Source: Paramecium tetraurelia (lineage: Eukaryota; Ciliophora; Oligohymenophorea; Peniculida; Parameciidae). Taken from it: a DNA stretch of 64,000 nt. Shown here one piece after another: positions 24,095-35,861 of the stretch. The notes under the pieces are model-generated. The model had not been told where the DNA came from. It searched no databases and saw only the letters and a list, made by a program, of their open reading frames with translations. The position numbers and the translations under genes were made by a program. Positions within the stretch are counted from its first letter, which is position 1. The number at the start of each line of letters is the position of its first letter. The DNA is taken from the NCBI RefSeq assembly GCF_000165425.1, contig NW_001799045.1, positions 1-64,000 on the forward strand, given 5' to 3'.

Positions 24095-27000
24095 ATGAGT
24101 GGCGTATAAATCAAAGGACCACAAAATATTTTGAGAAAACACAAAACAGAACCTGATAAATTGAGTAGATTTCATTCCAGTGATATGAGAGGTACTTTGT
24201 AGGTTCTTATTTAGGACCATTTAAGTACGAACCTCTATAAAACATCTCTCACCCTATACAACCTGATGATGATGTTTCCGTCAGAGATCCAACTTTAAGG
24301 ACAGTGGATAAATCAAAGCTTTCGCAATCCCAATATTAAATTAACTCTATACGATCGAAGACTCCAATTAGCGAACCAGATGAGAGTCCGTTTATGTTGA
24401 CATTTCCATAGAGGTAACTGGAAACCACACGAAAAAGAAGCAAAAGCAAACTAATTATGTACTTTATAGAAAGGATCAGAAAAAGATTTAAAATAGATAG
24501 TAAGGCTAAATAATTTTAATATTTGTTCGATTAAGAAACCAATTCAAAAGATTATAATTGTACACTTTATGAATTTAAATAGAGGGACTTTGTTACCTTC
24601 GTCATGGATCTTACAAGCTTGGAACTTGACATTTTATTTAATTTTGAATTTGATGATTGTCCATGTTCCTCTGTCAACAACTTTGATCGTAAAGGATTTG
24701 AATTACGTTTTCTTGGTATTTAAATGTCTGGACGTTGGAGTTCAATTGTGCAGTTCTTTCACAGAGAATGGACAATTCATTACAAACTTCAAATTGATTT
24801 AAATCCGATATAACAAATAATTGTTGTTGCATGACTCAGTATAATATCCAAAGTTATTGCTTAGTTCACTATTTTAGGATTGATCTTCTTGAATACCTTA
24901 GCATCGAGTTTTAAATTCTACGTACTCACAGCAGTATTGTTGAGTTTAATCAAGCGATTTTATGAGATTGAGATACACTTGAAATTTGAATTCAATTTAT
25001 TTCATCCTATAGTTTTGGTGATAAATTCAATAATTAAGATGATTCTAATCTTCCATGTGATCACTTGCTATCAATATGGATTATTCAACCAATATCATGA
25101 ACACTTTGGCTCTTACTTATCCTCTCTTAATATGATTGTATCAATCTATGCTTTCAATTCCAACTATGTACCTGATGAATAGGAGGAATTGCTATTCAAT
25201 TGTTTAGTCAATTTTAGTGCCATCATTATTTTTGCTTACTTTTTAACCCAATTTATGTATTTATTCAAGAGCAATAGAATATCTGAACAACTCAGTGAGT
25301 TTTTAGCAATAAATAAATTAGATTCCAATTTGAAATTCAAAATTACTAACCATATCTTTAATCAACCAAAATTCTATCACAATTAATTTATATCCAAATT
25401 GTCAGGTTAACTGCTTCAAGAATTCAATCACATTCAGAGATCCTAATTACTTACTAAATATTTTAAATTCTATAATCAACATACAATAAACACACTCATC
25501 AATTATTGCGAAGACATGATATGCTAGCCTAACTAAGTCATAGTGACTGAATCAGAACACGATGATTGTTCTTTGTACTTCATCTTGGAAGGCAATTTTA
25601 AAGTAGTCAATAAGATGGGAGTTTAATTATAAATATTGGGAGTATTTCAAATTATTATTAATAGTCAACCCAAACTTTTGGTGAAATTTCTTTTTACACT
25701 CAATTGCCCAGATCTGCAACGGTAATAAGTGAAGGTGTATGCAGATTGCTAAGAATCAGAAGGGAAGTCTTCCTTAAATTGCTAACATTTAGTGACAAAG
25801 TACATTTTACACCTATTCACTAAGCAATACTTCTATAATCTTAAAGATCGCATATTGATTCACAAGGACATGCCTTGTTTATGTTTCTGTTGCCAACAAA
25901 GTGATCATCTAGTGACTAAGTGTCCTTTATTGACCTATAGACCAGACAAGGAAAAAGTGATAAAGACCTACATCTACCCTATTAAAAACCTCAGGAAAAA
26001 ATGTAAGATTCTATTCCTCATTTCTAGTTGATAGAAAGATAAACAGAGAAATTAAGGCTTATGATTTCTTGAAAGATGCCGAGGCTAATCAGGATTATTT
26101 GTTGTAGTTGTATTCGGATAACCATTTTCAATCCTCCAATCAGTTTAGTTAATCCAATCTACCATATGATGATGTATATATTAAAGATTCCTATGCTTCT
26201 GCATAGAGTTTTAGTAGAGTAAGCAGAGAGAAATCGTTGTTGAAGAGCACCTCGTTACTAAAGGAGAAATCTATCTATGAATAACAACAGTCTTTGATAA
26301 ATGACGTGTAAGATATATATATATAATTTTATCTCAAAGCTTTTTGGAAACTGCAGACAATCAGTATATTGTACATTAAGGAGAGTTGGACGATGATAAG
26401 TTTGTCAGTTTGGTGAGAAAGGATTAATAAAAGAATACCTTTGCCACTGCTGGCTTTGGCAATCTGGGACAGCAATCAATTAAGGATCAAAAATCATTGA
26501 ATGTCATTATCGAGAATGAGAGTTCAGAAAACTCTCCTTCCTTAGAGAATGTGTTAGAATAAGGCAATTAACCCCAAAGAAACAAAGATCCTAAGTTGAC
26601 CTTCAATTACAATTTTGATAATCAGATGAGTGAATTACAGAATAAGTACTAATAGTATTAGAGGAATGTTTCAGAATCTATTAATAATTCTGTTCTTAGA
26701 CAAGAAAATAGACAAACCTCCATCAGATAGAACTCTTCTAGATCCCAAACTTATAGTCCTCTTACTTCCAACAACATTACTGCTAATTCATATCGCTCAC
26801 AAATCAAATAAAATGAAAACACTCAGACTCCTTCAGGAAAACCGAGGAGATCCTCCAATTCCAATTACACTGTCAGATCCATCTCCGGAATCAATAGGCA
26901 ATATACTGATAGTCCAGAGCTACAAAGCAGAAAAGGAACCAATAGGAAAAAATCAACCAGAACTGGAACCAAGGTATCCGTTGCACCTTCTCAATTCTAA

Positions 27001-27341
27001 CCTTTTAGTGGATTTGATGTAAATATTCTTAATAAATCATTAAAGAATCCTGTCATAACTGTGTTTGGGGACGACGACTTTGAGAAACTATACTTATTTG
27101 AAGTATATCTACCTTACAACAATTATGATATTGTCATTTACAAGTATACTCTAATGACCATCATTTTAGGTTTAATCAGTACAACAAACAAAATAGATTA
27201 AAGAAACTATCGAAATACTTTTTATCCTTTAAATTAGCAGTATAAATCTAGAGATTGAAAGCAAAGTAATAGTATATAAATTACGAATTAGACAAATTAA
27301 ATAATGATGTTGATGATGATGATATATTTATTATGTATTGA
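24095..27341 (+). CDS. Cyclic-nucleotide-gated / voltage-gated K+ channel family protein (1013 aa)
   Basis: Order: a Ser/basic cytosolic N-terminus; a hydrophobic core of several membrane helices (WNLTFYLILNLMIVHVPLS as S1, then segments through QYGLFNQYHEHFGSYLSSL around the pore and a last helix AIIIFAYFLTQFMYLF); a C-linker; a cNMP-binding domain with LYFILEGNFKVV and GEISFYTQLPRSATVISEG near residue 500; a short Cys/His segment CFCCQQSDHLVTKCP; and a long Ser/Asn/Gln tail. This is the layout of CNG/EAG-type channels, greatly expanded in Paramecium. The pore lacks an obvious GYG, so ion selectivity is open. Eight introns are needed: 24192-24214, 24560-24584, 24839-24864, 25642-25664, 25800-25824, 26003-26027, 26308-26339 and 27144-27169. 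Two end AAG and one (24560-24584) GAG. Confidence 0.85.
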
Positions 27342-27456
27342 TAATTGTAGCTTTTATTTGTATTTTGATTTCTATTCTAAATTCTATAATAATTTATTGT
27401 TCAATTTTAATCCTAAACCCCTAAAAAATAAATAAAATTAATTCATGTTTATGCTA

Positions 27457-28341
27457 TCAGTTTATCTCAAGAACTTTCACCAATTTATCATCTTCCCATT
27501 AAGCAATCTACACTTAACCTTTTTCATTCTTACTCTTCCCTATACCATGTCTTTTATTGTTTTTGAATTGCCCATCATAAAAGCTTTCGTCATTGCAAAT
27601 AAATATCCCTTTTCCATCCATCTTGCCTTCCTTCATCTATCCTATGTAATTACCTTTCAGACTTCTAACATTCCCTTCAATCATCTAATCCTCATAAAAT
27701 TAGCCTTCCAAAATAGTCCCTCCCTCTTAAATTATCATCACATCAGTACCAATATTCTACTTAACTTTGTTGGTTTTGGCAAAAAGTATCAATTTCCCTT
27801 ACCCATGCATCTAGCCATCTTTTACCTATCCCTTGTAATAGAGAGAGTTGGTTATGAATATTGATCCTTCCCCTGTAATCTGTCCTTATTCCCAGTCTCC
27901 TTGATACTAGGCGCCTTCATTGAATACAATCGTCCCTTTTCCATGAGCTACCCCTTTGGAATGTTGACCATAGTAATATTGATAGTCCTAATCGCTCATG
28001 TAAATTGTACAGCCTTTACCTTCAAGCACATTATTTTTCCAAAAGCCTAAAAAGTACCTGTCCTGCCTATCAGAGACAAGCTCTCCATAACCGCTCTGTA
28101 TAAATTCCTTCTCCCTTTAACCGCGATAGGACCCATTGAGTGCAAGAGTAAAGTCCTCTTTTTAATTTATTTTTTCTTTCCAAATTTATTTTAATTCAAT
28201 GTCCTTTTCCAAAACTTCCATTATACATTCCTTCAATCGTTCATTTGTAATTTATGAGATCACCAAATTCTTATTTCTTTAACGAGCTACAAATAACTTT
28301 TGTTCTGTTTGAAATTAGTTTGTCGCCACAGTTGATCCCAT
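27457..28341 (-). CDS. MORN-repeat protein (294 aa)
   Basis: Single exon. From about residue 80 the protein is a series of MORN motifs (Y-x-G-x-W, then G-x-x-x-G-x-G), for example YFLGFWKNNVLEGKG, YQGDWEQGQITGEG, YYKGQVKDGQMHGQG, YIGQMKEGKMDGKG and YDGQFKNNKRHGIG. MORN arrays form beta-strand platforms that bind membranes or partner proteins and are common in ciliary and basal-body proteins. The N-terminal 80 residues are helical and charged. It converges on the channel gene with 115 bp between stops. Confidence 0.92.
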
Positions 28342-28480
28342 TTTAAATAAATTTATTATAATGAAGGTGAAAAACAAATACATTAATGAAATTAAACACT
28401 ACAACTACTTATTCAAGCGTTTGATTATGGATATACGGCATCGAGTAAAATGAAATGAAAACAATATAATACATAACCAT

Positions 28481-29940
28481 TCAAGATTTATTCTTTTTTT
28501 CATCCTTTAAGGCTTAAATTCTCCAACTTTCAGAAAATTCATTTATTCTTGACATGAATTCCTAATGAAAGCCAACAGAACCCTAATTAACTGGTACCTT
28601 AAGCTTTGATTGATGTACTTATATTGTCTATGATTTATTATTTTATTGTCTTATTTGATTATTAGATTAAGATTTTGATTGCAAATTTGATAGATCTAAT
28701 TTGAATTTAACACTATTGGTTTTAATTTCGAGATTTTTGTATTGAAATTTCCTCACACTCTCCAAAATGGAATCATTCTCAAATCTGTTAAGAAAGCAAA
28801 AACTAGATTCATCAGAATCATTTACAATAGAATTATCAGCATCATTGTCATTTCTTTCAAAATTATGTTGTTAAAATCCTTGCAACTTATCCTCTGATTC
28901 TAGGACACTTTCATCATTAAGCACTTCTTCATTATATATTTTTTCAATGTCAATCCCACTTCTCTTGATCGCTAAAACTAATTTGATTAACTTGGCTTCT
29001 TTCTCACTCATTTCTTGTAATTTAATCTGTATCTCTTTCAATTAGACAGTATCCTCACTATCAATTTGAATCGGGTTAATTGCATTAATGGTATTGATGG
29101 CATTAGTTGATTATTATTATTTCGATGATTTAAGTTGATTAATTGAATCAATCAAGAGATCTCTTTCTTTTTCAATAACTTTGTAATTGTTTAGACATAA
29201 TTCCTTTTCTCGATTGATTTTGTCAATGATTTCGTTGAACTTAGATTCTTATTCGCACAATATCTCAATTGATATATTGTTCATCATTTCAAATAAATTA
29301 TTGATAATTCTAATAGAGATGTCATTGATAGGAGTAGATTGGATGAATTGATGTTTGTACACATGTAATAGATTGCTTTATTTGAATAATTATTCTTTAT
29401 AGATTTCCCATTTTGAATGATATTTTTTCTTGATGATGATCGATTGAATTTAAGTGTTAAGATTATGCAGTTCCTGATTTTTAGGTTTCCTTTGTGCTGG
29501 ACTTTAAGAATCATTAGTGAGATTGGTATTTAGATTCTATTTGGATCTATATAATGAAATTTGAATTACAGTTGCTAAAGTAAAGTTGTTGAGAACAAAT
29601 GACTATCACCAACAATCTTCCTTAATTTCTAGCCATTTTGCGAGGATTGAAGAGAATCGTCTTCAAATTACATGGTGCCCATTACACGACTTTTGGAGCT
29701 ACAATTGGTGCGATTATTGGTGTTTTCTGAGAAGTTGTTTTTGGGTTATTTGTAGCGTTTCTCTTCAATCGATTTGGAAGTGGACACAGGTTGTTTGATG
29801 GTCAAACGCGATTGTTGAAACTTAGGAGGAATATGAAAGAAATTATTTTATTCTGGATAAATGTTAGGTTGAGATGACTATTTGGGTATCACTACTCTGA
29901 CCAAGGTCTCTTTTACAGTGTTTTGAGGAACTCGTTGCAT
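28481..29940 (-). CDS. Unrecognised protein, basic N-terminus and helical centre (478 aa)
   Basis: The N-terminal third is basic, Ser/Asn/Gln-rich and probably disordered. From about residue 200 there is a helical, coiled-coil-prone part (NEIIDKINREKELCLNN; KLQEMSEKEAKLIKL) followed by an acidic stretch. One intron, 29553 to 29531 on this strand (GTAATTC...TATAG, 23 nt), is needed to give exactly 479 codons with the stop. It lies 25 bp downstream of the RING gene stop on the same strand. I do not recognise it. The open frame, exact codon count and composition make it a real gene. Confidence 0.72.
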
Positions 29941-29965
29941 TTCTGGTAAATTTAATTAAAAATAT

Positions 29966-31593
29966 TCATTCTAATAGAGGTGGTAATGCTGAACGGCAAG
30001 TGGGACACTGCATTTTGATGTCGATCCAACTGCGAAGACAAGAGGGATGGAACCAATGATTACAAGGAGTTTGCATGGCTTGTTTGAGTATCAGTTTTTC
30101 AGTGGGGGCTTCTGCAGTTAAGGGGTCTTCCATTAAGGAGGTCAAGCAGATTGCACATTCTTCCTAGAGAAATGAGAAAATGATGGGTACATGATCGTCT
30201 TATATATTAAGTGTTCTGTAATAATTGTACTGTTTAGGCAGGAAACATTTGGGGATGAATGATCTTGGGCCCAATTTGAATTGGATATAAAGGACAATTA
30301 TTTGGAATAGGTACTCACTCAAATAGATCATGCAAAAAGCAAAGGAGGGTTCAAGGCCATGCAAGTTACTTGGACATCCTCTATTGTAGATCTAAAATAT
30401 GATAATGATATACTTAGTAGAACATACTTGGGACCAAGATACCAAAAACAAAATAAGAGATGAATTTAGGGTTGTTACCAAGACGAATATTATGGATAAT
30501 TTGTGGGAGTAGAATTAAGCCAGTTAAACAGATGAACCAATTATAATTGGAAAGGAAGTACATCAATACAAAATAGATGATGAGACTGAAATCTAATTTA
30601 ATTTAGAGTGGCTTACAGAATTAAACAAAAAAGTAGGTGATTGCTCTTCTCATTCTTTGTTGGTCGAATAGGTCTTCCAGATGTCGACTTCTCCACACTA
30701 TCCAAATCAACTTCATGTCACAGGTGGTTGCCAACAAGAAGTAGAAGAAAGCAGGTAAAACAAAGTATTAGAAGTATTGCTAGGGTTGATCACATAATTT
30801 ACATAATTGATTAATGCTGAATAGAGATTTTGAAGACAGATGTAGGAATCTTGAACAGTCAAAAAACCAACTGCAAAAAAGGAGATCTAACATATATTTG
30901 ATAGGTTTTACTTTGTTTGAGTCTTCGACATTCTCAATTAAAGCTTTGCACAGTTTTGTGACGAATAAAAATTAAGTAAAGCATATCATCACTGACATTG
31001 CACAATACATAATAATCCTTAATAAATAGTTTGTGGTGTCTAGAGTCAGATCCAGTTCAATATCAACGTCGCAACTTGAATCCAATGATTTATTATAAGT
31101 TTGTAAATGCGCTTTGATCTTAGCATGTTCCTTATCGTAGTTTTCACCTTCAAATTCGATATTGACAGTATATGCTATTTCGCATCTCTCTCTCGAATAA
31201 TGGGTTCTCCTGAATTTGTAGGCCGTAGAATAGTTCAATACACTAATGTTCTCGAATGAACTAACATTAAATCACTCTTTACATATCACTCTCAGTGTAA
31301 TTGGTCAATTTAAATATGCCGAATACCTGTCTCTATTCTTGGTATTTGGGGTTCAACAACTAAAACTCGAATCTGTCGATGAGATCATCACTATTTTGTT
31401 GTGAGCTATTTGACAAGAATATCATATAGGCATCTCCCTATTCAACTGACAAGTATTGGAATTATTGATCCTTTTTCAACGATGTCCACAATCCCTTGTA
31501 TTCATACCCATACAGAATCTTCGACAAATCAGCAACATTTTATGGACGCTCCCCGAGTCCTACAACTAATTGCAACAAAATTAAGCATAACAT
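29966..31593 (-). CDS. Transmembrane RING-H2 ubiquitin ligase, TUL1-like (527 aa)
   Basis: Order: signal peptide (MLCLILLQLVVGLG); a lumenal domain of about 230 residues; six or seven hydrophobic helices; a cytosolic C-terminal RING-H2 (CAICLTSL ... CNHWFHPSCLRSW ... CPTCRSALP) from about residue 461 to the end. Yeast TUL1 and plant FLY proteins share this plan and the pre-RING blocks seen here (NIRLGNNPKF and NRGCPSNLHGLEP). Such E3 ligases ubiquitinate membrane proteins in the Golgi or endosomes. Introns at 31261-31282 and 30392-30413 (both TAG) give exactly 528 codons. Its start faces the next gene head to head across 65 bp. Confidence 0.82.
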
Positions 31594-31658
31594 TATAAAA
31601 TTATTTATAATCTAACCTTCCCCTTTATTCACACCTATATAATTTAAATTTCAAATAA

Positions 31659-32673
31659 ATGAAAACAATCTCAGAAAACAAGTCATTTGTTCAACACATC
31701 AAACAAAAACAAGACGAATTCAAAGTATATCACATACATATCCAAGAAAACCCTTCAATTCCCTGCCAAAAAAGAACCACTCCTCCTCCAATAACCTAAT
31801 TTTACCTCGCTCACATCACCTAATCAACGAAGAGAACAAACACCCAATCAGAGAAAAGCCAAAATTGAAAGTACTCATCCCTTGTAAATAGGCGAAAACT
31901 CATGCTCTCCTACTCTCTTTCGCACTCCACAAATCAGTTTACATCATGAATACAACAAGAAGGGTGCTCATTAAAGATAACCTAGTCACAATAGAAGTCG
32001 CAATGAAAATATCTCCACTATCAAAGAAAGAAGAGAACATAATGCCGACTCTGTTACTAGGGATTACTCCAAAGTCTTAGAAGAAGTTATGAAAAAATAT
32101 CGCCTCCTCAAAACAGAATTAGTTACTAAAGACAAAGAAGTCCAAAAAACACAATTCTATAAAGACGAATGGCTTAAAGAAAAGGTATGCACTCATTCTA
32201 TCTAGAAACGCAATGAAATCATCTAAGAGAGAAACAAGAATTTGAAAATGAAATTGCTCAAAATCATGGAACTAGTCCAATAAGATTAATTACAATCAAA
32301 TTTTGAATCTGAGGTACTTTTGTATTTGTATCGTGATAGTTAATAGGGTATCATAGCTGGTCTTTAGACAGAAAATAAATATTTACGTTAGATGTTGCAT
32401 TTATATGATGTTACTGATGTTTCTGAATAACTCTAATAACTCGAAAGCGAACAAGATCATGAGGTTGATTAAATAGACAACATACTTAATGTATTCTTAG
32501 GTGATCTTAGAACCATTGAGAAAAATAGAAAAGAAAAGAAAGACAACTCATAACAAGGTTTTTATTTACAATCATCTTTAGCCCAATTTAATTCCTTATC
32601 CTTAACAGTACTTAACAAGCAATCCAGTTTAGTTGATTTATCAGAAGATAAATTGTTAATGGAATAATAATGA
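31659..32673 (+). CDS. Unrecognised coiled-coil protein (about 330 aa)
   Basis: The N-terminal 110 residues are Pro/Ser/Arg-rich and disordered. From about residue 120 on, the protein is helical and coiled-coil-prone (DYSKVLEEVMKKYRLLKTEL; NLKMKLLKIMELVQQDQ). A 22-nt intron at 31725-31746 is required and ends AAG. A second, 21-nt GTA...TAG segment at 32185-32205 is a multiple of three and could also be spliced out, giving 323 residues. No family recognised. Confidence 0.72.
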
Positions 32674-32975
32674 AATATTAAAATAGAATTTTTATAATTA
32701 AACTAAATAAATTCAATTCTTAAAATAATTCATTTCAAATTTAGGATAACTTTTACAATTAAGATATTAATCAATAATAGTTTCCAATGATTATTAATCA
32801 AACATCAGTTACCCTTATTGTTTTTATACAATTATGTGTAAATCAAACATTCAATTAAGATTAGGTAAAATGTACTAGAAGATGATTTCACCCTTTAGAA
32901 ACTCAATTAATATAAAATTAGCAATATATATGATTTTATATCAACTAATGTTAAATGATCACTTCAAGATATATA
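32674..32975. other. Short intergenic region between convergent genes
   Basis: About 300 bp of AT-rich sequence between two stops; nothing recognisable. Confidence 0.4.
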
Positions 32976-34166
32976 TCAACATTATAATAAGTATGGCAAA
33001 GTATTATATTTCAAGTTAGATTTGTAGTGCTTGTAGGTAGGAGTTCTTTACTTTTGTTATGTAAATGATCTAACTGGCAATGTTTTGTTGGGAGATTAAT
33101 TAGTTTAAATGGTCATAATTCTTGGTCTAGGCTTAATATATTTCATGGTATGTTTTTATTTAATTTATTTTAATAATATTCCTAATTAATAAATGATTTA
33201 AATACCTTCATATTTAGTAAAAGAGTCAATATCTCGAAACAATTAATTATACTATATTTTTGAACCCTTATGTATCTCCTTAAATACATATTCAGTTTCT
33301 CTGTCCTTTGTAATGTTAAATTATTTCTCATTGAAACCAAACTCTTATTTTTTTTTCTCGTATTCGCTGTTTAAGAAAGTAGTGTATTACTTAACTACAT
33401 CATCGTTGATGGAATCCATTAATTGAAGTGGGTTTAGTTGTTTTTAATTTAATTTTTTATCCTCAATAACAATATTTTAAAAGCTGACATTCTATGAGTC
33501 CACAAAGTAATAATGCCTTAATTTCTCTATGCTCCATTTGAAGATTCCATGTGTTATTTTAATATTCCTTACTTTTTCAAGAAAGTGTATTATTTTGTAA
33601 GTGTAATATTGACACAATGACTCTTAAGTTAGGCTTCTTTCATACTGATCTTCCTCCTCATCTGTGATAAATTGAGATGAAGCAATTACAATGTCCTTTG
33701 TCAAGATGCCTACTTCAATGTATGCTCGTTTGTATAAAGTTGTGGAATCATCTTATTCTGCCACATATAGAACTCTTTGATCCACCAAATATTATGACTG
33801 TAAATAGAATATTTCCTTCCAAATTGTTTCATTTCTTCTCTTGTTGAGTAGAATGGTGAATTCAATATCCGTCATCATTTAAAGATTCTAATCGACATAT
33901 TTACAAATGCAGCCATTTTTAGGCATCAATGCTTTCAGTCTATAGTGTGGCAGATTCCTGAGTTATTTATATTGACCATTAAGATTTGTTCTTCTTTAGG
34001 AGATGAATAATTCTACTTCACCTTAATTAAAAATAGAGATCTCAGGAATATTGAATCTGAATGTCTTAAGACTCTGAGGCTAAAGGGCTTTTAGAATTTA
34101 TGTATAGGTAAGTTGCTATGATTAATTTTAAACAATGAGTGTTTCTCGTGCAAGTTCATCATTCAT
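32976..34166 (-). CDS. C-terminal part of a ubiquitin-like-domain gene, intact ORF (396 aa)
   Basis: An open frame of 397 codons from ATG at 34166 to TGA at 32978-32976. The sequence is protein-like throughout (for example LKTFRFNIPEISIFNQGEVE, HYRLKALMPKNGC, LNKRRNETIWKEIFYLQ) and has a basic Pro/Thr tail. The frame stays open and protein-like for about 14 codons upstream of the ATG (IFNINSFICNYIINQ), so this is probably the 3' part of the gene that begins at 35757, separated from it by a damaged stretch. A 24-nt GTA...TAG segment at 33182-33205 could be a spliceable intron. Function unknown. Confidence 0.6.
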
Positions 34167-34662
34167 TTAATTAATAATGTAATTACAGATAAAACTGTTA
34201 ATATTAAAGATCGTTCAAAAGAATCTAATTTATGAAGAATTTAGTAAAACAATCGATATCGAATGGATCCACATATATCCATTCATTATTATAACTTAAT
34301 AAATAGTTAACTCAATATCTAATAATATCATTTTAGATTATAATTACTGGTTTAAAATTGCAATCAATTATATTTTGGTAAAATAAATTCTCATTAAAAA
34401 TTAGTTAGATTATATTATATTTAAATTAATTGTCACTACTTTGGTAGATATTAGGACTCAGAGGCTTAATGGATAAGTTAATAGTAAGAATTTTAAAATA
34501 ATTTGTGAAGAAATTATTATATCAAAAACTAAAGTTTCCAACCATTCTTATTTAAAAAAAGTAAATTAATTTAATATTTAGATAGAATTGTATCAACCAT
34601 TTCTTTAGAATAACTTAGATATTAATCTGGAAGTAAGTTTAAAATGTATTATATTCTCAATT
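34167..34662 (-). pseudogene. Frameshifted middle part of the same ubiquitin-like gene
   Basis: Protein-like blocks occur in successive different frames without plausible introns: LPDQYLSYSKEMVDTILSKY, then KILTINLSIKPLSPNIYQSS, then NEWIYVDPFDIDCFTKFF after an in-frame TGA. The breaks fall at or near homopolymers (ttaaactg near 34666, gtttttg near 34530). No GTA lies where an intron would be required. Either the gene is decaying or the assembly has errors here. Confidence 0.5.
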
Positions 34663-35757
34663 TCAGTTTAAGATCCTAGAATAATTTATAATTAATTCGT
34701 CATCTAAAATAATAAGCTCTTGCTTGTAATTATCATAGTTAGGACCAAATAAATTATGCTTAATAAAATTTTAGAGTTCTATCTTTGAAGTATTTATTGG
34801 TATATATTCTTCAAAATAATACCAAATTTAATCTATAATGCTCCTAATTTTATATTTCTTCTAAAAATCTCCAAAAAAATAGTATTTTTATTCCTAAGAT
34901 TCATCTAACTATAAGACTTCAAGCTTGAAATCATTTATAGCATGAATATTTTCGAGTTCAAATAATATTACATCATTTATAAAATATATTTGTCTAAAAT
35001 ATTAGGTTTATTTAATTGTAACATGTTTTTGAATTAATTCAACTAGTGGAAGGTCATTATAGTCATACACTTCCATATCGTCATTCAATTATATTTTTAT
35101 CTGTTTTTTCGAAAATCGTTGAATCTTCTTACTTTTATATAAAGCAAATTGGAATTTTTCAATAGAACTTTTATTGGGTTTTTAATTTGGATCGATTGAT
35201 TTTATTGTGATTGTGATACCTTTGCCGGTTTAAAAATCTATTATTTATCGAAGATCATATGGTTGAATTTCTGTTCCATTTATAAAAATAGCCAATGGAC
35301 GAGCAATTTTGAGTTGATGATTTTAAAATAATTCGACTAAAATATCATGAAAAACACAGGATATTGGAGTAGTTATAATTTATTCTATAAATAGTTCTAT
35401 TTTCTTAACTTTCAACTCTACTTATACTTTATATATTCTTTTATTAATAGTGTTTTGTATAAATGTTAGAAAGAGTGTGCAATAATTTGTAAAACCCAAA
35501 GTTTTAAGAGTCCTTGAGTCATTCTGTGATATATATACATCATTAAGCAGTAAACCTTTTAATTTAAACTAGGTTAGATCTACTTGGCAGTTTATACATT
35601 CTTTTATTCCATTTATGAATACATTAAATAACCATTCAGGATCAACACACGTTTAAAGATTAAACTTTTTGTCACCGTGACTTACAGCAATATTTACTGT
35701 AATATTTGATTCATTGACTTTGCTGCGTCGTTAATTTTAACCCATTAGTTGATTCAT
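34663..35757 (-). CDS. N-terminal part of a ubiquitin-like (beta-grasp) repeat protein (364 aa as read)
   Basis: An open frame of 365 codons. It contains at least two ubiquitin-like folds: one includes LLLNDVYISQNDSRTLKTLG followed by YCTLFLTF, which matches the ubiquitin pattern of a short 'lNgk' strand, a 'TL..lgi' turn and a hydrophobic last strand; another includes PLAIFINGTEIQPYDLRQ. The TGA at 34665-34663 follows ILN, while the next frame continues naturally (LRIQYILNLLPDQYL), so this stop probably comes from a one-base shift. It may have been a protein of about 900 residues with the downstream ORF. Head-to-head with the ankyrin gene across 104 bp. Confidence 0.6.
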
Positions 35758-35861
35758 TTTAATTTTTCTTAATTTTTATACAAATAATATACTTTTGTTT
35801 AAATAAATTTTAGTTTGAGGAAGAGTATAAAATAAATATATAAAATACAATTAATAAAATA

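Noticed and set aside
24880-25386. Two separate small membrane-protein genes
   Set aside because: They are exons of the one channel gene interrupted only by TAG read as Gln and a short intron.
27730-27765. A 35-nt intron in the MORN gene
   Set aside because: It came from misjoining two lines of sequence; read correctly, the gene is open without any intron.
27445-27864. A 139-codon hydrophobic-looking plus-strand frame
   Set aside because: It is antisense to the MORN repeats, which have clear motifs on the minus strand.
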